Positions 11,099-22,702 are shown, numbered from the stretch's first letter. The stretch: DNA of 64,000 bases from Nymphaea colorata (GCF_008831285.2 NC_045142.1:21455354-21519353), one strand, 5' to 3'. A program made the numbers and translations. Notes: generated from the sequence alone by a model not told the origin.

Positions 11099-11127
<29 letters not shown>
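11041..11127. repeat. (TA)n/(CT)n compound microsatellite
   Basis: TATATA runs with ATTTATTT spacers pass into an uninterrupted CT run ending at about 11126. The mirror is at 38434-38536, where the order is AG, TG, TA and AATA. The array length differs between arms. Confidence 0.9.
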
Positions 11128-11129
<2 letters not shown>

Positions 11130-11627
11130 ACAAGGCTTTTCTAACAACACTTAACCACTTAAAATCCTTCAAATGATATCCATTGGTCAACATGATCTCT
11201 TACGCCTATGGTCTACTTTTTCCAATCATTTGTATCGACTCCTTCAAATTGCCTTCAATTGATCAAAATTTTGTGGTATTATGAATTTTCAGTATGTTAC
11301 CATCTTTCCCCTTCTTCAACATTCTTGACTGTCTCATTGTATGAGTATGATTTGAATGACCTTAGCAAGTATGAGATGTATATTCATGCTTAACATGATG
11401 TCAGTATTACCCTTCATTAGCTTTAAAGGCTTGGCATCATGGATAACAAATCTACTCACCTGTGTTGGACATGCTGTTTGCTTGCAACCCATACTGATAA
11501 GACAATCTACCAATTCACTAAGTGTAGAAGAGCAGATTAAAATGTCATACAATTACCAAGGTAGTCATCAAACCAATAACATCAAATGCCTAATATCTCT
11601 ACTTTTGAGAGAGCAAGGCTAAACTAG

Positions 11628-12700
11628 TATCAGCATTCTATCAGACAATATAAAATCGATAAAACAAGATAATAGACAAATAGTATCATTAAAGAACGAA
11701 CATGAATGGGAATCTAGCAAACAAAACACCTTTTAAGGGCATGTCATGGAAATAATTTAAATTCAGTAATAGGGTTGAGGTTTCTTTGAATCTATGTATA
11801 ATGGAACCTACATTTAAATGCAATCACAGCATGTTAAACTTACAAAGCAAACCCTTTATTTGGTGCTCAGAGCCTTATCCATTCGAGAGACCCTAAGATT
11901 TGGCATTCTGGAACAGTAAAATAAAAATGAGCAAGTACCCATGGATGAGAACAAGTAAATCCGGACCAATGTTCTATAACTAGAGAGACCACAGTAGTGG
12001 CCCAGAAAACACGAAGACAAGGACTTCATGTTTCATTTGGCAAGCCATGTTAATGAATGCATGATTTGCTTTAGCATCAAATGCAAACTTTATACCGCAC
12101 AGAGGATGTTGACAAATTAAAAAAATAGAAGGCATCAAATGAAGATTTACATGAATGACTGGAAATAGTTGAACTGAAAAAAAAAAAAAGATTTACATGA
12201 CAAGAATATTAAGCTTGAGAAGGTTAACCTAAACTGGCTAGCAGGACTTGGATAAGTTTTCCCTCTCACTGAAAGTAGAAGAATCTTGATAATGGCTGAC
12301 CACTGAAGGATAGCTACCAATTTTATACTTCTTCCTCGTCCAATATTGTTTCCTGAAGAAGGATAAAATGAGATGTTCATATCAAGTGCAGCAACGGAGA
12401 AAGGAACAAAACTCTTTGCTCTCTTTTACTGCATTTGCTATCGTGTGAGCCATTACAACTATAGAATGTAGAATGTACCGTTGAGGAGATCAAAGGTCAA
12501 AATGAATATAGAAGACACTTTAACATGTCAAATGCGGCATACCTAGCCCTCTCTTCGGTGATACTCCAACATATCAACTAGGTTTAAGCACTCTTCAAAA
12601 CCTTGTTCATCTAATTCCCAATCACATGCAGTCCGTGCTAGCTACATGAAAGTGACTAAATTTAATTGATGCATTGGTTTAGTCATCTATATAGGTTTAC
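11628..12700. other. Left-arm-only stretch, no gene recognised
   Basis: From about 11735 to 12690 the left arm holds sequence absent from the right arm, which has roughly 100 bp at about 37840-37960. It is AT-rich with A-tracts near 12180. No family, domain or element ends were recognised. Confidence 0.4.
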
Positions 12701-13483
12701 ACTCAGTTTACGACTGGAGACCTATTATGACATGTCTAGAAAATTGCATAAATGAAAGGAATTGCATCATGGATTCATAAATACATACCTCAGTGTCCAA
12801 TGAAAGCAGTCTACAACTTTCCATAGATTGAGTGAGAGAGAGAGACAGTGATACGAAGTTTGCATTACACAACAATGTCATGAGGACTACACATGAAAAG
12901 TTAGAAAACGCACTCTCAAGGTTTCTGTATGTGATTGTGGTTTTATGAGATACAATGTGCTTTTTGTCTGTAAGAAAGCTAAACATTGCACAGAAATTCA
13001 TGAGAAATGAGGGGAAATGATCTCTCAAGCTTCCCATATGTGATTAATGATCATTAAAATCAATGAGGAAACACATAGGTTTCTCTTTAATGAAAGCAGA
13101 AATTCAAAAAAAATGTCGGACATTGGTGTATCATGGTTCCGATATGTGATTACCGATCATTGTTACCAACAAGGAAAAATGTTTTTCTAGAGCATATCCT
13201 TTCCCTAAGTAGAATGTGTACAATCATGGCCAAGCTTGTCGATAGCTGAATATTGAACTTTCCACAAGCTTTACTTCAAAATCATTGGTCATATATGGCA
13301 CAATCAAAACTAAAGCAGTTTCTATATTTAACAAGGATTTGAACTAACATTTCTTTCTCAAAGACAAATGATTTCTTTGCTTTAGTACTTGTGTAAATCG
13401 ATGATGGGTTTCCTTGGTATTTCAGCACGTGCAAATCAACATTTTCACTTACCAATTTGGGGCATTTACTAATTGACCCAAAC

Positions 13484-14926
13484 TTCAGAGGTAATGTCGG
13501 AGTTTATGAACTGTTCTAAGCCTGCTGCCTGGTTCACCATAGCTTAAGAGTGGCCCTCCATATCAGTATATATGCATTCTTTACCATCGAAGGTGTGCTC
13601 TCCATGTACCGTCTTGCAGGCCACTAGGACCTTCTCCCTATCAATTTTTGAGTAAGGAACTCCCATACCAACCATGATTTTATCCTTCTCCTCCAAGTAG
13701 TCAAACTTGTAACCCAGTCAAGGTTGGGAGTGACAATTTCTGGCTCCAAGAACTGGGGCACTGGTATGTAACCTCTCCCCCTCTCTTTGTAATCGGCCTA
13801 TGATTTCATCCCCAATGGTCTGATATCCCTCAAAACCCTTGCAATCGGATCTCGAAGGACCCTTCGGAATTTTATGAGGCTTTTCCCTGATTCTCATAGG
13901 CTTGCCATTGGTAAGAGAATGCCCAACGTTGAACTTGCCCCCTTTTGGAACATGATTGCAATTCACCAAGGGAAAAAGGGCACCAACTGTAATATCAAAT
14001 AGTGGTGCCTGTGATCTCTGTTCCCTCCCGTCCCTACATCTTGCTTTGAGTCGCCAGCCTCGTCTCCTTCTTGACCACCTGACTATTCATGCCTTTCCCC
14101 CACGGTGGGTTCCATGGCTGCTTTGCACTCCTTCCATTCGCATGTGAGGCCTCCAGCAAAGTGACTTAGCGCTCTGCCGATAACTCCACATAAACATAAG
14201 AAGAATTATGTGTACCTTGCCGTTTGACTATTGGCGATAGGGCAATGGTGCCTTTCTTGGGTGATCGAGCGAATATGCCCCCATGGCCTAAATGGTGCTT
14301 CCCAATTCCAACTATTTCTTTTTCCAACTCGAATCGACATGAAGTATGAACAAACATCGAAGATTTCATAAAATTTGGCTCGTTCCTTTTTCATCAACAT
14401 TAACGATTTTATGGCCACTTTCTTGTAGGTTCTCTTCACTTCCTGCAATCTCTTGCTTCATGACCTCAACGCAAGGGAAATTATTGTTGCTACCATAAAA
14501 AACGAGTTGATGACAGACCTTAACCGTCTCTTCGTCTTGAGAGGCGGACACTACCTTTGCTATTTGTTCTCCATCCTTGTATGACAACTCTAGAATGTTC
14601 TCAGTTCTGATCACCTTACCATCTAAGTTGTTAAGCAATTGTTCCAGCATGTCTTTGAAAGCCTTTTGCTGTGCCATTATCATTCCCAATCTCTTATCCA
14701 TGGATTCTCGGGAATGCTCGATCATCCCAACCTTCCTTTCCATCGCCTCCGTGAACTTGTCCATCATTTGGTTCTCTTCCTCCAATTGCTTGCTGAAGGA
14801 TTCAAGAACTGCGGGATCCTCATCCTCATCAACAGACAATGTGAAGAGGTGGTTTGGTTTGGTGAAGAAGACGACCGACCGTACTTGCTCTGAACAGATG
14901 ATGGCTTTATACAAAGCTCTCTCCAC
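13484..14926 (-). pseudogene. Retroelement gag-like pseudogene, copy 1
   Basis: The minus strand has a 186-codon open frame (14926-14366) starting MERALYKAI. It contains a FTKPNHLF motif, then a charged, probably coiled-coil stretch (LEEENQMMDKFTEAMERKVG, LEQLLNN). The frame then breaks, and related reading continues through SPIVKRQGTHNSSYVYVELSA (14300-14170) and a KPMRIREKPHKIPKG block (13900-13730) to a MEGHS stop near 13540. Copies at 36370-36990 and 45763-46680 confirm a repeat family, and the third copy sits directly behind an LTR and PBS. That placement makes gag the best guess. No CCHC knuckle or protease is visible. Confidence 0.5.
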
Positions 14927-14989
14927 TTTCGGTGTTGGATCGGGGCATCCTCTTCCATGGAAATTGTGGAAGAAGCTGCGTCATTTTTT

Positions 14990-16025
14990 TTTTCTCTAGG
15001 AAAACCTCATTTGATATCTTGCATGTGTGCTCCTAATTTTGCTACAGGTGATCAAGACAAGAAAAGGGCTAGAATAAAAAAAAATCAAACTTCCTTGGTG
15101 GCTTTGATGGAAACAGAACACGCTCTTATTTTAGTTTGTGAGCTTTTCTTTATACCCAGCATGATAAAAAACTAGGGCTCTTTTAGAATCACAGTTCAGG
15201 GAGAGAATTATCTTAGCCTTTCCTTTATTATCAAGGGAACATAGAATTTCTTACCCTCTGCAGATAAGATGTCATGTTTCTGTCCCGGTTTCCCACTTAT
15301 CATGACATCTATCACAGTCAAAGAGAGAGGTCACCCTTTTTCAATAAAAACAACAATCATAAATCGAAATTCTCCACAATAATAAAAAAATATAAAGATT
15401 TAAGCTAAATATGCTATGCATGATGTGTGAAACCATAAAGTTTGTCTAAACTAATGCAATGCTACACTTCCTTTGATGAATAAAGTTTTATCTAAACTAA
15501 TGCAATGCTACACTTCCTTTGATGAAAACTCTGCTGCTCACAAACCAGTGAAGTGGATGAAGCATTCCTCTTTTGGAATGCACGAGGAAGACTGATTGGA
15601 TCAGGTTAGGAGGGGACATTGAGAGCATGATCGCCAATAGTGGATGTTGGGAGTTTTCAAAGAAGACTCAAAAGGAGGGAATGGTCCACGTATTTTGAGA
15701 TAAAGGAGTTGAAATGTGGTTGCCCCTGGTAGCGAATAAATATCAGACCACCCACCCATTAGCGATCTTCTGATGTAATTGAAATATCGTGGTTGATGGA
15801 CTACGATTACAAACTTCCTGATACGGATCGTGAAAAATTTGGTCACGGACTCTTTTCTATTCAATGAAGCCTCAACGTAGTCCCACCTGAAGAAGGTAAC
15901 ATTCTTCTGTCAAAAGACACTTCAGACAGATTGATCTTGTTTTGTTCATCGATTGGTTGACAACAGGAGTCTGAATTTCAATACTCGCTTTCAAGTAACT
16001 CCATAGCAATAGAAACAGCCTGACC
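14990..16025. other. Spacer with local duplications, no gene
   Basis: A 46-bp tandem duplication starts at 15445 and 15491. The pieces 15334-15441 and 15626-15702 recur fused together at 20070-20254. An open frame on the minus strand at 15864-15601 has no recognisable domain. A short CAGAAACATGACATC word near 15277 also occurs in the copia fragment at about 36350, inverted, and is probably trivial. Confidence 0.45.
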
Positions 16026-16789
16026 TTAGTGTTGAGTAATTGAAGTCAGACAAAATATAGTAGTGCAAAAATTCCTCTTTGTTCCCCTATCCCTGTGCCT
16101 GGCTCTGTAAATGTGCGCATTGTGGAAGACTTCTTCCTGTGAACCGAAAAAGAACAAACAGAAGACCTCGTCTGGGTCGAAATCCTCATCAAAGAAGTCA
16201 TTCCTGGCTCTTCTTCTCCTCCTCCTAATATCGTGTTGCTGGTTGAACTGAAAATCTTCAACCAGACCTGTTTGGTTCGTACTGCCTCCGCAATTCACCG
16301 TCACTCAAGCACTTGAAAGCTCTCGATACTATCTTGAATGCCTCGTCGGCACCGGGGGCCTTATTCTTATCTGGATGAACTTTAAGGGACAATTTCCAGT
16401 AGGCTTTCTTGACGTCCTCCACAGAGCAGGTCTTCTCAAGGCCAAGAATTTCATAGTAATCCTTGCTCCTCGTGACTTGCCGAATCATGCAGCATGTTCT
16501 CGGTGAAATCACATCTACCATTCAAAGAACCCGCGCGTGCCTTCTTTTCTTGCCGATTCGAATTCCCCTCTCATTCATAGTCTCGTTTCCCCTGAGATAT
16601 TTCTTCCTTAGAAACTTCAGAATCACGATTCATTCTCTCACAAGCAGCCAGAAGATCATCAACCTGCAAATTACCATCGAGGCGTCGCGCAATTCGAATG
16701 AACTTCAGCGCTCAGGATTCAACACCAGAAGCGAGTGCCTCTTTCGTGATACTGATGCATCTCAATGCCTCATCCTTATTACCATCCAT
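16026..16789 (-). pseudogene. DnaJ/DUF1977-type ER J-protein pseudogene (DNAJB12/14-like)
   Basis: In intact relatives, these J-proteins are membrane-anchored ER co-chaperones that stimulate Hsp70 on the cytosolic face. The start (ATG at 16789-16787) gives MDGNKDEALRCI, the family's usual N-terminus, followed by ALKFIRIARRL and DDLLAACE. The J domain spans about 16490-16290: KDYYEILGLEKTCSVEDVKK, then LKVHPDKNKAPG with the HPD motif intact, then the post-J arginine and FDPDEVF/FFFGS region to about 16120. Damage: in-frame stops at 16714-16712 and near 16584, a frameshift just before the J domain (near 16495), and a one-base insertion after it (near 16277). The C-terminal membrane segment and DUF1977 are not recognisable. 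No introns are visible, but this family is often intronless, so a retrocopy is not proven. Confidence 0.85.
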
Positions 16790-18090
16790 GGATGAAACCG
16801 TCCAAGTACCTCACACCAAATCCTTCACGCCCCTATTGGTATCGATTTCTACACCAACTATACAAAATTAACCCCCTAATTTTGGTACCAAGATCAGAAA
16901 AGAACACCAAAATTCACTCGACACATCTAACCACCATGTTCCCCTAAGTAAAGAAGGTCACCAATGGTGTAAACAGAAACAATGAAGCCCACGAAAAATT
17001 GGGGATACCCAGGAAAAGTAACCAACAAAATTCAATAAAATGAAATAAATTTCCAGAAAACAGAACTCGGGGAGGATCTAAAACTCCAAAACTGATCAAA
17101 ATTCCGATCTGTGAGTCCAATGAAGCCCCAATCCGACAAACCCCCGTGAACTTGACTCTCAGTTTAAATCAAGCCTTAGTTCGATGACGATAACTAGCCA
17201 AATTCAACAAATCCTGGAAGGGGGTGGGCATGGAAGTGCTTTGAAGTCAGACAAAATATTAAAAAGCTACTCCTGGCAAATAGAGGGCAGGAGCTGGTCA
17301 TGGCCAGCGAAAATGAAGCTCCACCAGATTCAGACAAGCATGGCATCATGATCTTCATAAAAATCAACAAGCATAGGACTCTAAAACTGTATAACATGCA
17401 TAAAAGCCTACCTGCAAACCATGCAAACAAAATATAGTAGTGCACCAAAAAGCTACTCCTGGCAAATATAGGGCAGGTCATGGCCAGCGAAAATGAAGGA
17501 GCTCCACCAGATTCAGACAAGCATCCCATGCAATACCTCACGCATTGGGATCTCAGGGAAAATAAGCAAAGTCATTTAACCCGTTAGGTGAGGCTTCTTG
17601 CAAAACACGACCTCCGCCTCCTTTTGTTGCACATGCTCCGGCTTTGTCCTCCTCCTGCTGCTTCGTTTCGCCTGACTCATGATCCATTGAGTTGACAACT
17701 GAAGCACTAGATGAAGCGAAGGCCTGAGAATCTAACGAAAAAAACCGAACGCTTTGCCAAAACGGTAAACCGAGTCCCTTGACTTGAGCATCTCGTTAAT
17801 GCTGTAACCAGCTCTGAATCCTAGACGGATAGATCATCTCCTCCTCCTCATCCTCATCATTGTTCTTTTTGGTATGAAAATTTTATCGTTTCCGTCGAAT
17901 TGAATTGAGTAGTGGTTGGAAGTAGACCTGTCTTAGCAGACTTTCTTATGAGGATGGAGTTCGGTTTAGGGATGGCATCGAATCTGAGCCAGAAACTTAT
18001 GTATTGGGTTTCTAAAAATAATCTTTTCCTGGTTTTGGTGTCCGTGAAGATGGATTTTCGCTTGTTTTCTATGTGGGGTTACAGTGTGAT
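16790..18090. other. Spacer between two pseudogenes
   Basis: A roughly 90-bp block (AGCTACTCCTGGC through CAGATTCAGACAAGC) occurs twice, offset by 186 bp (17265 and 17451). A GTCAGACAAAATAT word next to these copies also occurs at the tail of the DnaJ pseudogene (about 16045), which suggests local rearrangement. 16800-17200 could be old DnaJ 5' flank. Open frames are short and unrecognised. Confidence 0.4.
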
Positions 18091-19563
18091 TTAACCATCG
18101 AGGATCTTTAATGTGGCGAGGGTGGATGAGCCTTCACTCTCTGAATCAAAAGTCTGTCTTCTCCTCAAGGACTCCAACCCACTAGAGTTTCTTCTAGAGA
18201 CTGCCTTGACCTTCGGTATGCTCATCGAATCCAGGTGTGGGGTGGACACCCCATTGCTGACATCCTTAAGTACAATATTAGCAGATTGGCAGCTATATCA
18301 GCCACTGCAGATACCACCCTCCTAGCATCACCACTTCTCAAATGTCCACCAGCACTACCAGATACAGCTGCAGCTGCAGCAGGTTGGCGAGTGAGTGATC
18401 TTGGACCACTGCACATTACCCCTGAAACTGCCGACTTAGCCGTGGCTTCTTCATCCTTTTGAAATCGCATTCTGGACCAGGTTCTTCTTTGCTACCTGAC
18501 TGATTACCCGACCTAGCTGCTACAAATGTTCCATTGTTGTTCCCTGGTTCTTCGTCCATCTCAGTTGTATCAGCTGCTGCTCCTGAACCTCGATGGGTTG
18601 AATCCTCATTTCTTTGCATGCTAGTACTTGTAGAGCATCCTGTCAAGGAAATGATTTAGCAAGCTGCAGACGATATTGAAGTATTTTAGCACCTTCAGGC
18701 ACACATTCATAGATTTTAGGTGCTCTTTTAAAAATGAAAGAACTAACAGACACCAGATTGGAAGTGAATAACCAATTTTTTTGGAAGTGCTCAACTAAGT
18801 GCAACTAATGTTCAACTGATCAGTGTGATCATCCACATTAAGTTCAGTTGATTGGTTGGTTTCGTGTTGCAAGACTGATTTTGCTCCTTAAGCCTAAACG
18901 CAGATCCCATCTGCAAATAATAGTCAGATGATCAATATATTTGCAGTCAACATTGTAGTATACGACCTTTCTGTCCAGTACCTTTAGAACGGACTGTGCC
19001 CCAGGTTCATTGAGATTAAGCAAACCATCAGCAACGGCAGCCAAGATCTCAGCACAAAGCTTCGAAGAAGTATTGGGTTTTGTCATCGCTGCCTCTATAA
19101 GAAGGAAAAATGTTCATTAACAACCCAAATAACTACAGCAACGAACTGAGAAAGAGAAACCATTCAACGAACTGAGAAAGACGTTGTCCCCGGTGCAATT
19201 CACTGTGGGCACCATGGGCCTTGCAACCATTCAGCAAGAAAATGACTTCAACGAAGCTGTTGTAAGCCAAAAGTGGTGCCTTAGCTGCAAACATGCACAA
19301 TCCCAAATTCAGAATATATTAGCTTCCGCGATCATCAAAAGCTTCTGCAGATTTATGTAATGATTGGAAGGAGCCAATGTAATGATGATCAGGAAGAACC
19401 CACTCTTTAGGAAGTTGCTGAAGAGGAAATCAGCTAGTGTTTGGATCTTCTCTGACTCATCAACCAGAGTGAGAAGAAATCGGTGAAAGAGGGCACCTCT
19501 CCATTTAACATAACCCCTCTGCATGGCGTTGTCAACCATGTCAGCAGAAAAGGATTTTAACAT
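18091..19563 (-). pseudogene. CAP-D3: Condensin-2 subunit CAP-D3, 3' part, pseudogene
   Basis: CAP-D3 is the HEAT-repeat subunit of condensin II, acting in chromosome compaction and interphase chromatin organisation. Minus-strand exon pieces in order: YVKWRGALF...LVDESEKIQTLADFLF (19515-19405), APLLAYNSFVEVIFLLNGCK (19286-19200), KLCAEILAAVADGLLNL (19060-19000, ending at a GT donor near 18985), then CAG|DALQVLACKEMRIQ (about 18650), DTTEMDEEPG, an A-rich linker, and the C-terminus VSNGVSTP...LESLRRRQTFDSESE, stop TAA at 18093-18091. Introns are retained, so this is a DNA-level duplicate. Frameshifts lie after EMRIQ (about 18600) and after SAVADIAAN (about 18285), and the first exon junction has lost its donor. 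The N-terminal two-thirds is absent. Annotation errors could mimic single shifts, but several coexist. Confidence 0.85.
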
Positions 19564-19691
19564 TTTAAAGCAACAATGACAGGGTCAGGACTTGAGAGAG
19601 CCTTTTGTCTTAGAAGACACTATCAACAAAAGAAATTGAGACATCTTTGCATACCTACTAAGTTATTCCTTACATGCCTGTTTCTTGACGC

Positions 19692-19925
19692 ACTGAGAAA
19701 GACGTTGACCCTGGTGCAATTCACTGTGGGCACCATGGGCCTTGCAACCATTCAGCAAGAAAATGACTTCAACGAAGCTGTTGTAAGCCAAAAGTGGTGC
19801 CTTAGCTGCAAACATGCACAATCCCAAATTCAGAATATATTAGCTTCCACGATCATCAAAAGCTTCTGCAGATTTATGTAATGATTGGAAGGAGCCAATG
19901 TAATGATGATCAGGAAGAACCCACT
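19692..19925 (-). pseudogene. Duplicated CAP-D3 exon block
   Basis: This repeats 19171-19404 almost exactly with a 521-bp offset. It includes the intron tail and the APLLAYNSFVEVIFLL exon, and lies upstream of the KWRGALF exon in gene order. It therefore places the later exon both before and after the earlier one. Here an AAG|GTTGAG donor-like junction survives near 19925, while the other copy has lost it. Confidence 0.85.
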
Positions 19926-20069
19926 CAACCTTGATTTTATAGTAGAAAACAAGATCAAACTCCATGCAATAGAGGAAAGTATAGCTTTTTGAAACATGAA
20001 GAACAATTTTTTTTCTTGGATGAAGAATATGATTGAAAACAGCATGTTTCTCAAAGCAATTTTTTTTGT

Positions 20070-20254
20070 CCTTTTTCAATAAAAACAACAATCGTAAATC
20101 GAAATTCTCCACAACAATAAAAAACTATAAAGATTTAAGCTAAATATGCTATGCATGATGTGTGAAACCATAAAGCATGATCACCAATAGTGGATGTTGG
20201 GAGTCTTCAAAGAAGTCTCAAAGGGAGGGAATGGTCCCCGTATTATGAGAAAGG
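20070..20254 (+). repeat. Direct copy of 15334-15441 plus 15626-15702
   Basis: CTTTTTCAATAAAAACAACA at 20070 begins a copy of 15334-15441 that passes straight into CATGATCACCAATAGTGG, the copy of 15626. The 184 bp between them at 15442-15625 are missing here. The two copies bracket the DnaJ and CAP-D3 pseudogenes. Confidence 0.8.
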
Positions 20255-20745
20255 GAAGATGAAAAAGATATAAATCATCACAATGTACTGCGTTTGAAAA
20301 TGAGTGGATATGTTAGAGAGGCTTCATCCATTATGTGAACGGACTACCAGTTTGGTAATGAAAATGACAACATCCTTCAAGAACAAAAAGGGGTTGGGAG
20401 ATTGCCTAAGAATCCGGAAAACATAACAAGAGATGTCAAGTTTTTTACTTTGAAATAGCTTATAAATCATCAATTTAAATCATAGGCTTTAGTGCTCGTG
20501 TTGTGCAAATGATATGCCCTTCATTTATCCTCAATACCATTCAAGCATCAGGATTCATTTGGCATTAATGTTGTTGAATCTCTAGAAGGGATGTCTTTAA
20601 AGTTCCAAAATATGAACATAAAGGAATCATCCTCGACGTCTTAGAAATCAAAAAATATGAGCAGATATTGACCTAATAATTGCACATCCACAAAAGATTG
20701 TCACATTTAACTCCTATGAGTTCAGCATTCATGCTATTCATCTCT
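20255..20745. other. AT-rich spacer, nothing recognised
   Basis: No open frame of note, no domain and no clear repeat apart from weak resemblance to the inverted segment that follows. Confidence 0.4.
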
Positions 20746-21480
20746 TGGCAGACACCTTTTTTTTCTTTTTTTCTTTTTATTTTTTTGTAGCGGCTTTTTG
20801 CCTTTTTTCCTTGCTTTTGATTTTTTTTTTTAAGGCCGACCTTCACCTCTGAGGGAATACCTCACCACCCCAGAGGCTACTACAGAGCTCCACCACTTTG
20901 GTGGTTATGTGTAGCTTTGTCACATATCCAACCAGTTTCACCTTGCGGGTTTTCAATATGCCAAAAGTTCATAAGTCATCATCTTCGCAGCATAGACATA
21001 AATCACCTTTATGCCTACCTGGTACTCTCGATTACTGACCCAGAGGAACGACTACACAAGCCCCGAGCCCATCTCTCAAGTCTCATTTTGCTACCTACCA
21101 AGATTTTAAATGGCATTATGGCCTCTCTCTTAGGATATTTTCCTGCTAAATCCTTGTAGACTCTTGATCGGTAGAGTCAATAACCTTTCCTAGTTTTGAC
21201 TTTCTCAGCTTCATAGAATTTTTCCTCACCGTTCATATCTAGGATTTTTCTAGACTTGCTCTTCTAGTGATTGACAAAAAAACTTTGAAACATTTTCCTT
21301 TTACTCAGAGAGGAAATAAGAATAAAATTAAGGCATATCAATTGTGTGAGAAGACACTTTTAAAATTCTTTTAATCAAAATTAAAAATTTCCTCTTTCAA
21401 AAAAAGTCCTTGACATCAAATGGTATGTTACCGGAAGTAGGAACTCTCCTCTATCTAAAGAGAGGAGTATTTATCAAACT
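20746..21480 (-). repeat. Diverged inverted copy of segment A
   Basis: Read on the minus strand, this follows 29490-30200 and 41060-41540. Shared blocks are CTCGATTACT(G/A)ACCCAGAGG (about 21028), ATAAATCACCTTTATGC (about 21000), GAGG(G/A)AATACCTCACCACC (about 20855) and the long T-rich tract (20756-20832). The end near 21400 (CATTTGATGTCAAG word) also matches the tandem ORF at 27844-28269. It leads toward the PBS at 21766, so segment A looks like retroelement internal sequence. Confidence 0.65.
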
Positions 21481-21765
21481 AGATGGGCCTGTTAGGTAGA
21501 GCAACGAACTTCATCAGCTCTCTAGTCAAAGTATGGTCTTCTAGACAAAAGGTTGGTTGATGGGTAATGAGTTCCCATAAATGTCATGTCACCAACTGGC
21601 TTCGAAAGGTGTGCAGTCAGCAAAATCAGCACGGTATTAGTCTCCATGCAAGGGCAGCAGCAACCATTCCTCAAGGCTTCAGTAATTTCACTAAATAGTT
21701 GGTGAACACCTATGAACCAACAAAAAGGTTGTACTCACAATCAGCAAATCAAAGCCCAAACCAGA

Positions 21766-22050
21766 GCTCTGATACCATGAAAATGTGACTGACAACAGTC
21801 ACATATATACAGTGAAACTCCATGAAAAGCACCAAGGCCATGTGACCAAAAAAATAGAGAATGAAAAATATTATTGAGTCCTACCAAAAGCTGTAGAAAA
21901 TGACTTCCTAACAATGGCAAAAACAACAGCAGTACATACACAACGAAGAACTAAGGAATAAAAAAAGAAAAAATAGAAGATAGAAGAGAACTAGCAGTTG
22001 GACTAGGTCCGATTGCTCCAAAAGGAGTTGTTGGGGCTAGCCAACTGAGC
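21766..22050 (-). mobile_element. Ty1-copia-type LTR with primer binding site
   Basis: On the minus strand the sequence GTCACATTTTCA is followed immediately by TGGTATCAGAGC (21777-21766), the classical initiator-Met-tRNA PBS of copia elements. The LTR therefore ends at 21778 and extends upward. Its start is unclear, probably near 22030-22050, where GTTGGGGCTAG and GGACTAGGT words occur. It abuts the truncated AAA-ATPase exon. Internal sequence runs to lower coordinates into the segment A copy. Confidence 0.55.
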
Positions 22051-22054
22051 TGGA

Positions 22055-22602
22055 CTAGGTTTTGGATGATGCAGTTGAAGCCTCCTGTTTCGGTGGGGAT
22101 TTCGAGTTAATGGCAGAAGAGCAAACAATATCTGCTTCAACACTAGAAGTTGGCTTCTTCTGCTGCACCGCATCTGAATGTGAAGAACGATGTTTAACAG
22201 AACCGGATAACTTCTCAACTCTTACACCATCCTTGTTATCATCTGAATCCTTTGCCGACAGCCCCTAACCGAAATAAAGTTCTAAATAAATTAAACAAGG
22301 AAAAATAAATTGAAGAAAAAAAAAATCAAGACAAACATGTGCAAACACAATCATGCACTTACATTCGGTAATGAGTTTGCATCTACTATAAGCAATTTGG
22401 AACCAAAAAAGTTGGCAAGTGCTTGTGCCAATGTCTCCTGATATATGTCTGAACCTAAAAGGGAAATGACAACATATGGTAACAGCATTTGCAGATAAAC
22501 TAACCTCCACTTAACACCCACAAATTTCCAAGAAAAGTACCTGAAGGACCCGATAAAAAAATTCTTGCACTAACAGTAGGAAGATCTGTGGTAAACTTGG
22601 CA
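22055..22602 (-). pseudogene. AAA-type ATPase (FHA/spastin-like plant family) fragment
   Basis: Three minus-strand exons agree in phase. Exon 1 (22602-22541) reads KFTTDLPTVSARIFLSGPSG and ends CAG|GTACTT. Exon 2 (22454-22372) reads SDIYQETLAQALANFFG and KLLIVDANSLPN and ends AAT|GTAAGT. Exon 3 (22266-22058) begins GLSAKDSD, contains KKPTSSVEADI and PKQEASTASSK, then hits a stop (22057-22055). These match the middle of large plant AAA ATPases, where the P-loop AAA module lies further downstream. The fragment is cut on the 5' side by the sequence gap and on the 3' side by the copia LTR. The real gene could extend into the gap, but the truncation at the LTR makes it non-functional. Confidence 0.75.
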
Positions 22603-22702
22603 NNNNNNNNNNNNNNNNNNNNNNNNNNNNNNNNNNNNNNNNNNNNNNNNNNNNNNNNNNNNNNNNNNNNNNNNNNNNNNNNNNNNNNNNNNNNNNNNNN
22701 NN
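22603..22702. other. Assembly gap of 100 N
   Basis: Exactly 100 undetermined bases, a conventional placeholder for a gap of unknown size. It falls inside the AAA-ATPase fragment, so upstream exons may be missing or the two sides may not be truly adjacent. Confidence 1.

Larger units (their letters stand above)
2656..14150. repeat. Left arm of a large inverted duplication
   Basis: Reading this arm in reverse complement reproduces the order of 36363-40916: 14150-12700 matches 36370-37840, 11640-10874 matches about 37960-38680, 8066-6086 matches about 38750-40731, and 2836-2656 matches 40731-40916. Three blocks are present only on the left: element copy B (2837-6085), the 8067-10873 insertion, and about 950 bp at 11735-12690, where the right arm has only about 100 bp. 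The last may be a right-arm deletion. The arms have visible substitutions and indels, so they are not an assembly mirror artefact. The spacer between the arms is about 22 kb. Confidence 0.8.

Noticed and set aside
15601-15864. Possible C-terminal DUF1977 part of the DnaJ pseudogene
   Set aside because: I looked for the membrane segment and the late conserved residues and could not align them; the frame is unrecognised.
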